A stretch of DNA of 64,000 bases, from contig BDGG01000003.1 in the NCBI GenBank assembly GCA_001949185.1, positions 4,523,092-4,587,091 of the forward strand, in the 5' to 3' direction. The stretch's first letter is position 1; every line of letters begins with the position of its first letter. Source of the DNA: Ramazzottius varieornatus (lineage: Eukaryota; Tardigrada; Eutardigrada; Parachela; Ramazzottiidae). This document shows, piece by piece, positions 1-10,896 of this stretch. The notes beneath the pieces were generated by a model. It was not told the origin of the DNA and did not search any database. It saw only the letters and a program-made list of their open reading frames with translations. The position numbers and the translations under genes were made by a program.

Positions 1-299
1 AATCGGATCTCTTTTGGTTAGGCTGGGATTGAAGTGTTTATGACCGAAAATCTTGATGTATGGCTTCAGATCGGTTCTAGCCCGCTCCAATAATCTAGCT
101 TCCAGGGGACTGCGCTTCTTAGGTGTTCTCGTGGTGTGGTTGTCAATGAAACCGTTCATCGGGCCCAGCGGTAGCATGCGGTTCATGCAGTGCGTGTCAG
201 TTAGGCGTGCATGGCACGATTTTGCTTATGCGACCGTTATGTACTGTAGTGAGAAGGGGACGTTTATGATTTCCTGGACTGTTACCACTTTTGTGAACG
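1..299. other. window edge upstream of coiled-coil gene
   Basis: An open stretch at 53-364 (+) shows no recognisable domain. A TGA at 294-296 lies in frame just before the ATG at 300, so the next gene probably starts at 300 unless an upstream exon exists outside the window. Confidence 0.4.
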
Positions 300-3200
300 A
301 TGGCGGTCGCACTGACCGCGCAAAAGAGTCGGTTGTCACAACGCAGTCGGAAGAGTGCCAGTAAGTTCCGACCTGTTGAAAAGACATGGATGGAAGGCTG
401 TGGTGAGGTATTCAAGCTCGACGATCCCGACCAGTGGCAGCCGCCCGATGGCGCTACCGTTGTGGCTCCACCTCATATCGAGAAGACCATACGACATAAG
501 AAACATCGGCCCACAGCAGGCAAGAATACTCATGAAATACACCCTCATCAGCTGTGGTTTTTCCTGAATGCTTTTCCATTGAATTTCTTGGTAGGGAGAA
601 AGAATATGTCGGCACCGCCAGCCGGGAGTTTGCCCGCGGCAGTGCAGAGTGAAATTCAGGTTCGGCAGGATTTCTACAAGCTCCTGGACAAGAAGAACCT
701 GACGCATGTTGGTCGTTCGCATATTGGCGACTACCTATGGAACGAGCACTTTGAGCACAAGATGGGTGGAACGAGGAAGTTTCTGGGAGACCGAAAGAAA
801 GGGTGGTTTGTGCTGAAGCGAATATATAATTTGGACGTGTACGAATGCATGGCGGAATACATTGTCCCTTTTGAGAACTTCGAATTTTATTCTGCCTTCG
901 AGGTCTTGCTGTCGCATCTACATAACTCCCAGTTGGTCATTCGCATGACAGCCCAGGGTACGAAAAACATCAATGTGTAAATCTTCTAAATTTACAAGCC
1001 TTACCAGCTTTTTCTCCACTATAAAAGAGTTACGGAATGGAACTAGGGAAAGAATCTCTAAAAGATAGTTTTCAAATACTTTGGAAATGTGCGCCACGTG
1101 AGAAAGCGATCTTGTCGAGTTGCCTACCCAAATGGCGCACATTTCCAGTCCATGACACTGATAATGTGTGCCACTTGGAAAGGCTCTCTTGTCGAGTTTT
1201 TTTTCCGAGCTCCCAGATTATCTTCGCAATATTTTCAGCTTTTTGTTGTTCCTTTTACAGTTTCACATTTTTCTAGATGAATGCGTGGAGTTTTGGTCAC
1301 GAAAGTTCGCCAAGAAGCTCCAAAGTCTCATCCACTACCGCCCCAGCACCTTCCACACCGTGGTGATCCCCATGATAGTTAAGCCTGTATCACAAGAAGT
1401 GGCACTTCGTATGATTCACGAAGAATGGAACCGCATAGCCTGCTTAGCCTCCCTCGTAATCCCTCCGGCGTCTATTTACGCTCGCTGCGTAAACCGATGG
1501 ATCATTCCTCTGGCCGAACCTCCCCATGAAGGGCCTGACGGTGTGATGAGGAAATCCGAGAACCGCCAAGTACGCCTCGACATGGGTTTCCTCATGTCCC
1601 AAAGGCGAAAGTTCGCTTTGAAGGCTAGAGAAAAAGCTGCGGCTGTGGAACGAAGCAAGACTGCCGTCGATAGTTACTACAAGGTCGAGCGAAGGAAACA
1701 TCCGGGTAGAAGGTAAGAGTCTGTCGACTTTCGAGCACGTGCATACACTGGTGTGAAATTAAAGTGATCTAGATAGATGCATGCAGGTGAATGACAGAAA
1801 GGCACTTTTACCGCCCTCTGCGATTTTTCCTCTCGCACGGGATTTCCCTTTTTGATGAGGTGGTGTTCTTTGCCGTAGGTTGTCGGATCATAGAAGGTTG
1901 ATACCTTTCGGTACAGCGTCAGCAGGGAAGATGCGGTCGTCGGCTGGGGCCGGAACCGCCAGGTCTTCGCTGGCTGTTTCAAATAAGGTTCGTTCGGGAC
2001 CGATACAAGGTCCTGGAACGACCACTAGTAAGGTGGAATCAACCCCGAAGATGGATGGAGCTCGGGGATTGTCGATCGCTTCAAAGCGAGGTACCTTCCG
2101 GAATTCGCAGAGACCCGGAAGTAACTTGATGGTTGGAGTCAAGAAACCAAAGTTCAATCTGGACAGACTACTGACTGCGAACAGTAAGCAAATCTGAAGA
2201 CTGAAAGAAATTTTCAGTGAAGTCTCATCGATTTGCGAAACTACTGTAATGCTTCATGAACTTGGCGAACTGACGTCAGTGTAAGCGTACAGTTTACGGG
2301 TACGATGACGCATACAGCATGCGCTTACAATGACGCCATTCGCCAAGTTCATGAAGCATTAGAGTAGGGTTTGGAATTTCAGTATTCTTGGAGACCGAAT
2401 CACGTGGGAGACCGGCAAACGAAACGTGCACGATTATGACTTAAGTGGCGCAGCTTCCAGCCTGTAACGATGATAACGCGCGCCACTTGAGATAATGATC
2501 TTGTACGTTCCGTTTGCCGACCTTCCAGTTTTCCAAATCTATGTCTAGAGAATAAACCGCCTCACGAGAAGATCTACTGGCTGTATCCGATGCGCGCCGG
2601 TCGTCAGCGACCACCGAAAACTTTCGCTAAGCTGGTCAAAATCAACCAGACCGATGATGAGAAAGCCATCCTCGATATGCGGACTGAGTTCCTCAACATG
2701 TACTACCCAGTAGCCAACCGGGAAAAGTTCAGAGAGGCCGAACTAGACCAGTCCTTACTCTACCCTCAGTACGATCAGAATATCATCCGTGGCATGGTCC
2801 ACGACGAGATCTTCTGGACGTACTCACAAGCGCAAGAAGCCATCCGGAACTCCAAGGAAGACATGAAGGAGACTCGCCAGCCGTTCGAGGAGCAGAAGCG
2901 GAAGCTGAAGGATGCCATTGCGGACATGGATATGAAGCTACGTCCGAACGGGTCGGAGACGAGGATCTCGACAGGGCTGGAAGACCCGGCGGATGCGCTG
3001 AAAAGTGCCAACGCGGCGGACCGAAGAGAGTACTTGAGGATCTTGGATCACAAGTCGGTCTTGCCGGAATCCGATGAGGAAGACGAGGTGGAAGAGATAC
3101 TACCCAACGGCTTCCCTTCGAGAGCGTTGAAGAGGAACCAGCTAGTTGGGAACAATGAACTGAACGTTGTAAAGAACTGGGCAGTAAGAATTGCAAAGAA

Positions 3201-6050
3201 TGCGCCCACTGTCGCGTGCCTGCATACAATGCTTGCTGCTTTATAAATGTTGTTTCTGTGTGCAGGTGTGCAATTTTTGACGCATATTGTTTGCTTGTGT
3301 TCCTCATTAGTTCTTCCATTCATCTTGTACCGGTCTTCGGCTCATTAGGTTCTCTCCAAGTTTACGCTTGCGGAAGAGCAAGCAGCGAAAGCTAAGCATG
3401 CCGGTGGGACGTCATCTTCCACAGGAGACAAAGGTGGCGCCACACTAGGTGTTCCTGGACGGGAAGGCAAAAGCCACCTGTCCATTCCTGTCTTCGGACC
3501 AAGAGGTACTACAAGCGGAGAAGACACATTCTCCTCGAAGTCCGTGACTTTTCAAGAACAGGATGCAAGTCCGCCGACGTTGACTATACGGCAGCTGCTG
3601 TTGAACCAGGAAGAAGACCCGTCGGACGCGGACTGCATCTTCATGAAGCTGTGCGTGGACAGCGGCCACAGTAACTTCTACTTCGATATTGGCGGGGACT
3701 CTGAAGACGAGGAGGACGAGAAACCGTTGGCTATGCCTCCGGGTGTGGATGGACACGAGGAAGAAGACAAGACGCGACGAAGACGCCAGTCCTCTTTGGT
3801 CGCCGAAGGTAACAAAATAAGGAGCTCGGCTAAGATTCAGCACGACCGTTTTTCCAAGTGGCGCACTCTGTCAGCTGGTAACAGAGAAAACGTGCGTCAC
3901 TTGGTTAGCATGAAGAATTTGTTTTCCGTGCTCCCAGTTGATACGGAAATGAACTGAAAAATAAGTGATAACAAATCTTGCTCTTGCATGGAATAGTTTT
4001 TCGACAGGTATGAGTAAGTCGCAGTTTGGTTACCTGGACCGGGATGAACTCTTCAAGTCTCTGAAGAGCTTCCGCCATATGAACGGTAACTTGAGCGAAA
4101 AAGACAGAAACTTTTTTATCGATCAAGAGAAAGAACGGAAGAGGGAAATTGAACGGCAGAAAGAGCTGGCAAGACAGCAGGAGCTCGAACGTAGAAGACT
4201 GGAGGAGCTGGAAAGACTGCGATTGATTGAATTGGAGAAACAAAGGCTGGCCGGGGTCGATCGCCAGAGGTTAGCCGAATTGGGACGACAGAGGCTGGCT
4301 GAGCTGGAATGGAAACGACTGGAGGAACTCGAACGTCAGCGACTAGCTGAACTCGAAAGACAAAGGTGGGTATATTTCGAGGACTAGAACAGACAACAGA
4401 GTGAGATGATATAAATAGGATCCTCTGCGAGTGAACTCACTTAAACGGTTTTCTCAAGTGGCGCACGCGCTCAGCTAATAACATGGAGCACGTGCACCAC
4501 TTGAATTGATCTGGGTGAAATCGATTGCGGGTGTATCAAATAAACAGGTTGCCCGATTGACGTCCTCTGACGTTTCACTTCAGGCTGGAGAAGTTACAAC
4601 TGGAAGAACTTGAAAGACAACGCTTAGCTGAGCTCGAGCGGAAGCGTCTGGCCGAGCTTGAACGTCAACGACTGGAAAAGCTTCGACTGGAAGAACTGGA
4701 AAGGCAGCGGTTGGCCGAGTTAGAGCGTAAACGACTAGAGGAACTCGAAAGACAACGTCTGGAAAGGATTCGCCTGGAAGAAATCGAAAGGAAACGGCTG
4801 GAAGCAGAACGACTGGAGAAGCTTCGGCAAGAGGAACTGGAAAGACAAAGATTAGCTCAGCTGGAACGCCAACGCCTGGCGGAAGAGGAACGTCAACGTT
4901 TAGAGAAGATTCGGCGGGAAGAACTGGAACGTCAGCGTCTGGCTGAACTTGAACGACAACGACTGGAGAAGATTCGGCTGGCTGAAGAAGAAAAGAAGCG
5001 ACTGGAAGCTGCGCGGTTGGAGAGGCTTCGCTTGGCGGAAGAAGAACGGAAACGTGTGGAAGCTGAACGACTTCGTCGTGAAGAGGAAGAACGACGAAGA
5101 AAAGAAGAGGAAGAACGAAAGAGACAGGAGGAGCTTGAAAGGCAACGTTTGGCTGAGGCTGAGCGACAGCGTCTAGCCGAGATTGAACGTCAAAGGCTAG
5201 CTGAAATAGAACGTTTGAGGCAGGAAGAGATCGAACGGCAGCGGCAAGCTGAGCTGGAGAGGAAGAGGCTGGAAGAACTGGAACGGCGAAGGATGTTGGA
5301 CGCTGAACGAACACGGTTGGAAGAGATCGAACGGCAAAGGTTGGCCGAATTGGAGAGGATCAGGCTGGAGGAAGAAGAAGCAAAGAGGAAAGAGGAGGAA
5401 GAAAAGCGGAGTTTGGCGGAAATTGAAAGGGCGAAGAAGGAGGAAGCGGACAAGAAGAGGCAACTGGAAATCGCTCGACAAGCGGCGTTGGAACGACAAC
5501 GAGCGGCGCTTCGGGACGCCAAGAAGAAGAAAATTGCGAAGTATCAGGCGGAGGAGGAAGAAGTCGTTCCTGAAATACCGGAGGTACTTTATGATTTTTA
5601 TTTAAGTCGGCTAACATATTCGACAAGATCGTTTTCTGTGAGGGGCGCAAGCTTACAGCCAGGTACACAAGTAACGTGCGCCACTTGAAAAAGAGTAACC
5701 TTGGATCTTGTATGCCGAGGTCCCGTTTGTGTACTTCTCGTACTTTATTTGATCAATGCTCTTCCTACAGGATCAACCGGCCGACGACAGCGGAGGACAA
5801 CCATTCAGAGCTCGGCTCTTCAAACCGCATAGTGCGGTTGAGTTGGCGGCAGAAGACGAAGAAGACGTTGGCGAAGCTTTATTGGATAAAATTAACGAGA
5901 AACTGCATAAAGGTAATCAATTCAATTTAAAGCTTTGTCCATCGACCGAATTTTCATCTCGAATGTGTCGTTCTAGAGGGTAAGAAACCTGGCGCTGGGC
6001 CTCGCGGTCCTCCAAACAAGGATCCTGGCCCGAGTTCCAAAGCGCCTTGA
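300..6050 (+). CDS. large coiled-coil protein, 1,350 aa, nine exons, unknown family
   Basis: Exons 300-957, 1277-1712, 1879-2183, 2549-3168, 3349-3808, 4008-4365, 4584-5583, 5771-5912 and 5977-6050 join with consistent phase to 1,351 codons including the stop. Residues 1-365 look globular, with Trp/Tyr-rich blocks (DYLWNEHFEHKMGG; WNRIACLASLVIPP). A basic and Ser-rich middle follows, then acidic DSEDEEDE near residue 765. From about residue 867 to 1260 the protein is an almost uninterrupted coiled coil built on the heptad-like unit ERQRLAELERQRLEE, rich in Glu and Arg. The tail is Gly/Pro-rich (GKKPGAGPRGPP). I do not recognise a family; a structural role in cytoskeleton or axoneme is only a guess from the coil. 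Several introns carry GGCGCAC hairpin elements. The gene converges on the next one with a 70-bp gap. Confidence 0.8.
1080..1216. repeat. GGCGCAC hairpin element 1 (intron of coiled-coil gene)
   Basis: A complete element (1126-1216) preceded by an extra right half with GTGCGCCAC and CTTGTCGAG; it ends in CCGAGCTCCCA, the outer arm. Confidence 0.85.
2249..2359. repeat. 111-bp palindromic MITE-like element, TA-flanked
   Basis: ATGCTTCATGAACTTGGCGAA at the left end is exactly inverted at the right end, and TA dinucleotides flank both sides (2247-2248, 2360-2361), the mark of a mariner-type target duplication. It is unrelated in sequence to the GGCGCAC family and sits in an intron. Confidence 0.75.
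2404..2528. repeat. GGCGCAC hairpin element 2
   Basis: Full-length copy with outer arms GACCGGCAAACGAAACGT and its inverted partner ACGTTCCGTTTGCCGACC; it lies 45 bp from the palindromic MITE in the same intron. Confidence 0.85.
3846..3905. repeat. GGCGCAC hairpin element 3, core only
   Basis: Inner stem CCAAGTGGCGCAC / GTGCGTCACTTGG around an 18-30 nt loop; outer arms are not recognisable. It is intronic. Confidence 0.8.
4450..4506. repeat. GGCGCAC hairpin element 4, core only
   Basis: TCAAGTGGCGCACGCG pairs with CACGTGCACCACTTGA; one mismatch in the right arm. It is intronic. Confidence 0.8.
5607..5731. repeat. GGCGCAC hairpin element 5
   Basis: Decayed left core (GGGGCGCAAGC) but a good right core (GTGCGCCACTTGA); outer arms TCGGCTAAC and TATGCCGAGG are visible. 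It is intronic. Confidence 0.75.
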
Positions 6051-6120
6051 AACCGTGGATGAATATTACTTTCTTTTCTTCCGGACTCTTTCGTTCCGTT
6101 TTTTTGTTTATTTTCCAAGT

Positions 6121-7406
6121 TCACACTTTTGAAGTCTTTTTTGCATGTGTGTTTTGCTGGATGTCTTCAAACCTCTCCTGTACTTTTCTACAGGCTAAAT
6201 ACGTGTCTTTTATATTGGGCAGATTCTCCACTGCCCTCAGATGGGTCACTACTGCAGCCAAGAGCTGCATGACAGACTCTATGCTTTCTCTGCAGTACGT
6301 TTCTGTCAATGCCTGTCTTTCCTTCAAATCGCCAATCTCATCCCTTAAAGAATAAACTACGTTTTCTTGTTCGTATTGTCTCTTCTTCGTTTCCTCTTCC
6401 GTCCTGCGCATGTCCGTGTGGAATCCGTCGCTTAGTCCTTTTACCTTGTAGGCCATTGCACGCTTCCAGTCTTGGAAGTCGCTGTCGGTTGATTTGAGCA
6501 CACCTAACATTTCCTTGATTGCTTCCTCGTTGAGGATAATCTTCCTATTCGTTTCTTCCATGACAGATCTCATGTAGACATGCTGGCTTTTCTCTACGAG
6601 CTCCATGTCGGCAATGCGTCTCTCCACGTCGTTCACTCGGTCACCCGTCTTCGTACACCTGGCGCGAATGCCTTCCACACCCGTCTTTACTTCGATGTTC
6701 TCGGCTCGTTCCTTCTCAAGATGAATGCTGATGTCTTCTCGCAGAAGACTGACTTCATTCGCGTAAGACTGATTTTTCCTCGTCACATCATCTTGCATAA
6801 CTCTCAGTTCACGAATTTGATCATCTTTGCTTCTTCCCTCATTTTGCACATTTTCCATGTTGTTTCTCAGTTTGCTCATTTCAGCGAAGAACGACGAAGA
6901 CAGTTCCTGGATTCTGGATTCCATTCGGCCTTCCACGGACTTTTCGACGTCGTTGCGGAATACCTGAATGTCCCTGGAAACGTCATCGTGTACTTTGGTA
7001 AGCTCATTTCCCATTGTGTTCCGGACGATCTCGACCTGAGCTTGCATATCTTGTCGAAGGCTCTCCTGACTGTCAGCGTATTTCTTTACAGTTTGGTCCA
7101 TAGTCCGCATCCAGTTGGACAGGTCGTCGAAGAGCTTGCTTTCGGCCGGCATGTCGGCGATGCTATGGGCGGCTCGTACGGCCATCTCGTTGAAACACTA
7201 CGGTTGGACTCCGGGTTAGCATGTAAGAAAATCTTCCGAGTCCATGAGACAATATTTCGAACGCGGAAGTAATTCTGTGTTCGTGTTTGACTTACCTCTA
7301 ATGTTTCTTTTGCATTTTTAGCGATGACTCGCATACAGGCGCTCATGTTGCTGACTAGCTCATCCGTCTGTACTGACAACTGGGGTGATCCGCGGTACAT
7401 TGCCAT
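6121..7406 (-). CDS. coiled-coil protein, 395 aa, two exons
   Basis: Exon 1 is 7406-7296 (37 codons, MAMYRGSPQLSVQTDELV) and exon 2 is 7197-6121; the 98-bp intron has GTAAG/TAG and phase 0. Nearly the whole protein is predicted helical with heptad hydrophobics and many Glu/Lys/Arg/Gln, for example DDVSRDIQVFRNDVEKSVEG. No transmembrane segment or signal sequence is seen. It resembles generic cytoskeletal or ciliary coiled-coil proteins, but I cannot name an orthologue. It converges on the larger coiled-coil gene (stop 6050). Confidence 0.8.
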
Positions 7407-8434
7407 ACAGGAGCTCGAATTCGAGTGCAGTAGTTGATCTTCAGTTTCGAAAAATAACGGTACGTTTCAGCCGGAAGTGATGACGGAATCTTGCCAGTAG
7501 TCGGCAATAGCGTAACGCAGTTCCCGCCATTTTGTTTCCAGGTGATGTCGTAGGAAATTAAGGACGCGTCACTGCTGTGGCATAATAATGTGAGCGAAGG
7601 AGCCGCTAAAGTTCTAGGCGAGAAAACCTAGAAACTCTTTAAATGGCAGCTCGGCAAACGAACTCGATAAGATCTGCTTTTCCAAGTGGCGCACTTTTTC
7701 AGCAGTTAACACTGGAAAAGTGCGCCATTTCGGAACAGTGTCTTTCGAGTGTACCTGCCGACGAGCTCCTGGGTGAATTACCCTTCAGTAAAACGATATT
7801 TCGATCGAAATACAGTGCGCTGAAATTAACACAGTACTGCACTTTCGAAGTCGGCACGTTTGTCGCTAATGAGCCAGGGTTACTCTGTATCACCGGAAAA
7901 CATCCATAAGTTTTCCCGCCGCACGTGGCAAACTTGGCAGAAGGCAATCATGCCTCCCCATGGTGGAGCGATTGCAACACCATACATGTGGCACTTGTTT
8001 TCAAAAATATTTTTTTGGCGAACCCTGAAATCCTTAGCCTACACGTGTAGCAGTTCGCCAGAGGCGACGTGACTAATGAAAATACCAATGTGCAGGGAAG
8101 TTGCATTAATCAATCTCCTCACACGCTATCGCCGCTTAAATTACAGTAGGTCTTGAGACCGAGTTCCGCCGCGTTTCTCGGTTCTTCGCACGCGACTGTC
8201 TGCATGCGCACAATGCAAAGAACCGATAGAAGATTCATTAAATTATGCAGAACTCTGCAAACATTTGTAGTTAAGTATGCAATATGGAAACGTGAGTGTA
8301 CAACTGACGTTCTGGAATTTCCAAAGAAATGATTTATAAGCATGGTCTTTCAACAACCGCCGGTAGTTCTAGGTTCAAGGTTAACTAGTTTGTTAGTAAT
8401 AGGATCTCTTCAGCCAAATTCGAAAGACGAAAAT
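7407..8434. other. intergenic, divergent promoters
   Basis: This interval separates two divergently transcribed genes. Apart from one hairpin element I see no coding potential and no clear TATA box. Confidence 0.5.
7645..7770. repeat. GGCGCAC hairpin element 6, well preserved
   Basis: Outer arm GCTCGGCAAACGAACTCGA on the left and TGCCGACGAGC on the right; the inner stem has 13 paired positions. Intergenic. Confidence 0.9.
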
Positions 8435-10377
8435 ATGATGGATAATCGCCAATATCGTATCGCTTTTCAACTTGTGGTTTCTGTGGTATGTTAGTTAATA
8501 ACCCACGAACTATATCAAAGTGAAATTTTCCGTTAAAATATCTTGATTGGTTATTTGAGAGACGTCTAGGACCGTTGTCTCAAGTGGCGCATGCGTTGAG
8601 TTTTTGACAATGACAAAGTGCGCCACTGGAGGTGACGATCTTGTACGTTACGTTTGCCAACCTCCCATTTCCTTTTTGATCTCTCTTGGTTTTTAGGGTC
8701 TTCTCATCGCTTCGGTTCTCTGTCAAGGCCCAGCAGTAACCGCTCCCACTACAAGGAACCCGGTCGAGAATACAACTCAAGCTTCCAACACGACCCAAAG
8801 ACCCAGCTCGAACGCAATAGATACTGCGAAGGATGTGGTGGCTAACTCGAGCATGACCGGACAAGTCAAGACCTCGGGAAACGGCGCGTTGATTCTCAGA
8901 TCGAGCAACGACGGGGAAAACAAGACCGAGATCGTGCTAGCCAATGTCACGGCCGTACCTATCCTGGCGCCGAACGGTACGCTGGTCAAGTCCAACACTA
9001 CCGGTCTCAACGCCACGGACTTGGCCGACGATGTCATCCTTACACGAAACAAGACGTCGAAAGTAGTGGTGGTCCCTGTGGACACCAACAACAAGACCAA
9101 TCGAGTCAACCAAGTCATCGTCCAGCTGAATCACAGGTCAGTTCAAAGTATACTTTCCACATGGATACTCGGCGGACAAAAGTCTATATGGCTGTTCTCC
9201 CAAGTGACGCACGTTTTCAGTATACTGGCTCAAAACGTGCGTCTCTTGGAAAAGGAATCTTATCGATGTTTCCCGAGTGGCGCACGTTTACAGTATTTCT
9301 GGCTGGGAACGTGGGCCAAACGGAAGAACGATCATGTCGAGGTTGTTTGCCTAGGCCCAAATATTCGGAATGGCTTGATGGTCTTGTTTTGTAGGATCGA
9401 ACTAGAGCCGATTGACTTCCAAATGAATTATACGAAGAAACCGAAGTTGAACTTGAATATCGTCATCACAACGCTGATCACAGCGTGAGTCGCTTCTTTT
9501 TTTCATAACACCAGTCTCTTGTGTTGGTTGTCCAACTTTTCTACACTGCAGTGGTTCCATCCCGGTGGCATCCATCGCAAGGCGGAAGCAGACGCTTGGA
9601 GCCAGGGCGGCAACAGGGGCTGTGACGGACATAGCGATGGATTTGGACAACGGTGACATCGTGATGGCACATCCAGAGACCACCACCGGTGTTCAGCTTC
9701 TCTTCAACGGGACCTACAGGAATGTGGCAGATGACAACAGTGATAACAAAGTGCCGGTTCCGCGAACCTTCTTTCTCGATCTCTGCGGATCCATCAGTGA
9801 CGTACGTACACCAAATACTCCATCTATCGCTTTGGCATTTGGCTCATCCGTCTTTCTTGCTTTTCCAGAAAGCATTCATGCAAATCGTCATAGGAGGCCA
9901 GAGAAACGACACCTTCATATGCGCCGTCAATCTAGGTAGTACATAAGTATTCAACAGGCTGAAAAGCTGTTCCCAGTCGCTCTTTGATCGTTGAGACGCG
10001 TTTCCTAATAGCTTTTCCCACGGCTGCACGCGACACGGAGGCAGAGTGGACTGAACCTCTGCAGTGTGAAAACACGAACGGGGACTGGAGCTACAGGTAT
10101 CGATTAGTAATTGTATCAGGCAAATGTGTCAGTCAGGCCCGATTTGAGCCGCTTTGATTGCGGACAAACATGCCAAAATTTACTAACGTGTTTTTTGCCT
10201 TTGTAGGCTGTGGTACAAGCTGAGACAGGTAGGCCTTAGTTGCTTAACTATCCCGAACGTACGGTACCGTCTAGAGATGGCGAGTAACCTGGGTTCCGTT
10301 TGCTCGAACAGTACAACATCAACTGGAGCCAGTGCCAGCAAAACCGACCTGTTATCCTGGCGGACTCACAAGAATAA
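8435..10377 (+). CDS. secreted four-Cys family protein 1, N-glycosylation-rich
   Basis: Exons 8435-8485, 8697-9136, 9395-9484, 9552-9801, 9869-9935, 10012-10096, 10207-10228 and 10312-10377 keep phase throughout. ATGs at 8435 and 8438 are both possible. The first exon plus the start of exon 2 encode a signal sequence (IAFQLVVSVGLLIASVLC). The next 120 residues are Asn/Thr-rich with many NxT sequons, so a heavily glycosylated stalk is likely. The C-terminal 190 residues carry the family domain: RIELEPIDFQMNYT, HPETTTGVQLLFNGTY, FFLDLCGSISD, FICAVNL, TEPLQC and RLWYKLRQYNINWSQCQQN. Four cysteines (DLCG, ICAVN, LQC, SQC) are conserved in the three paralogues at 22-30.5 kb. Family and function are unknown; secretion is inferred. 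Confidence 0.85.
8557..8667. repeat. GGCGCAC hairpin element 7
   Basis: Lies in the first intron of secreted gene 1, 30 bp before the acceptor. The core TCAAGTGGCGCATGCG pairs with AAGTGCGCCACTGGA. Confidence 0.85.
9163..9359. repeat. GGCGCAC hairpin element 8, double
   Basis: Two cores, 9217-9259 and 9282-9322, between one pair of outer arms (ATACTCGGCGGAC left, TTGTTTGCCTAGG right). It is intronic in secreted gene 1. Confidence 0.85.
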
Positions 10378-10896
10378 GCGCAAAACCTCTGCGGGCACAG
10401 TTCCTCGTATTGTGTAGGTGCCGTCGAAGACTGATCATAAGCGCGGAAACGCTCTATTGTCAACACTTGCCCGTCAAGTTGATATTTATTGCTGTTTTGT
10501 TGTAAGGACAAGGACGTTGAAAAGCCCCGATATAAATTTCCTAATGACCGAAAGATGATTCGATTATCTTGATTTCAACACCAAAACGTTTCTACTAATA
10601 GGGTATATAAAGTTACATAGACTACTTCGGTATCAAAATCACTCTCGTCAGGCATGTTATGTGCACTGGCTAAAGTCACCGCCTCCGAACGCCGATTTTT
10701 TTTTTGTCCGATTACCTCGGGGGCATTCTCAGTTCCGACAACAATGTTTTTTCCATCGATAGTCATTTTTCCATCTGTTAGTAATGTATGTTATTAGTGT
10801 GACAAATGCTCTCACCAACGCGTCGAAATTTCTAGGCTGAATACTTTCTGCGCTTTCTGATTTTGAAACAAGCTCAACGTACACCTCGTTACACAA
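10378..10896. other. intergenic spacer before amt
   Basis: No gene, hairpin element or clear promoter motif recognised in this 519-bp spacer between secreted gene 1 and the ammonium transporter. Confidence 0.5.

Noticed and set aside
4580-5522. Long minus-strand frames antisense to the coiled coil
   Set aside because: They mirror the repetitive Glu/Arg codons of the plus-strand coil (Leu/Phe/Ser/Pro-rich), have no splice continuity and no domain.
6580-7272. 230-codon plus-strand frame
   Set aside because: It is the antisense shadow of the 395-residue coiled-coil gene, whose frame and intron are consistent.
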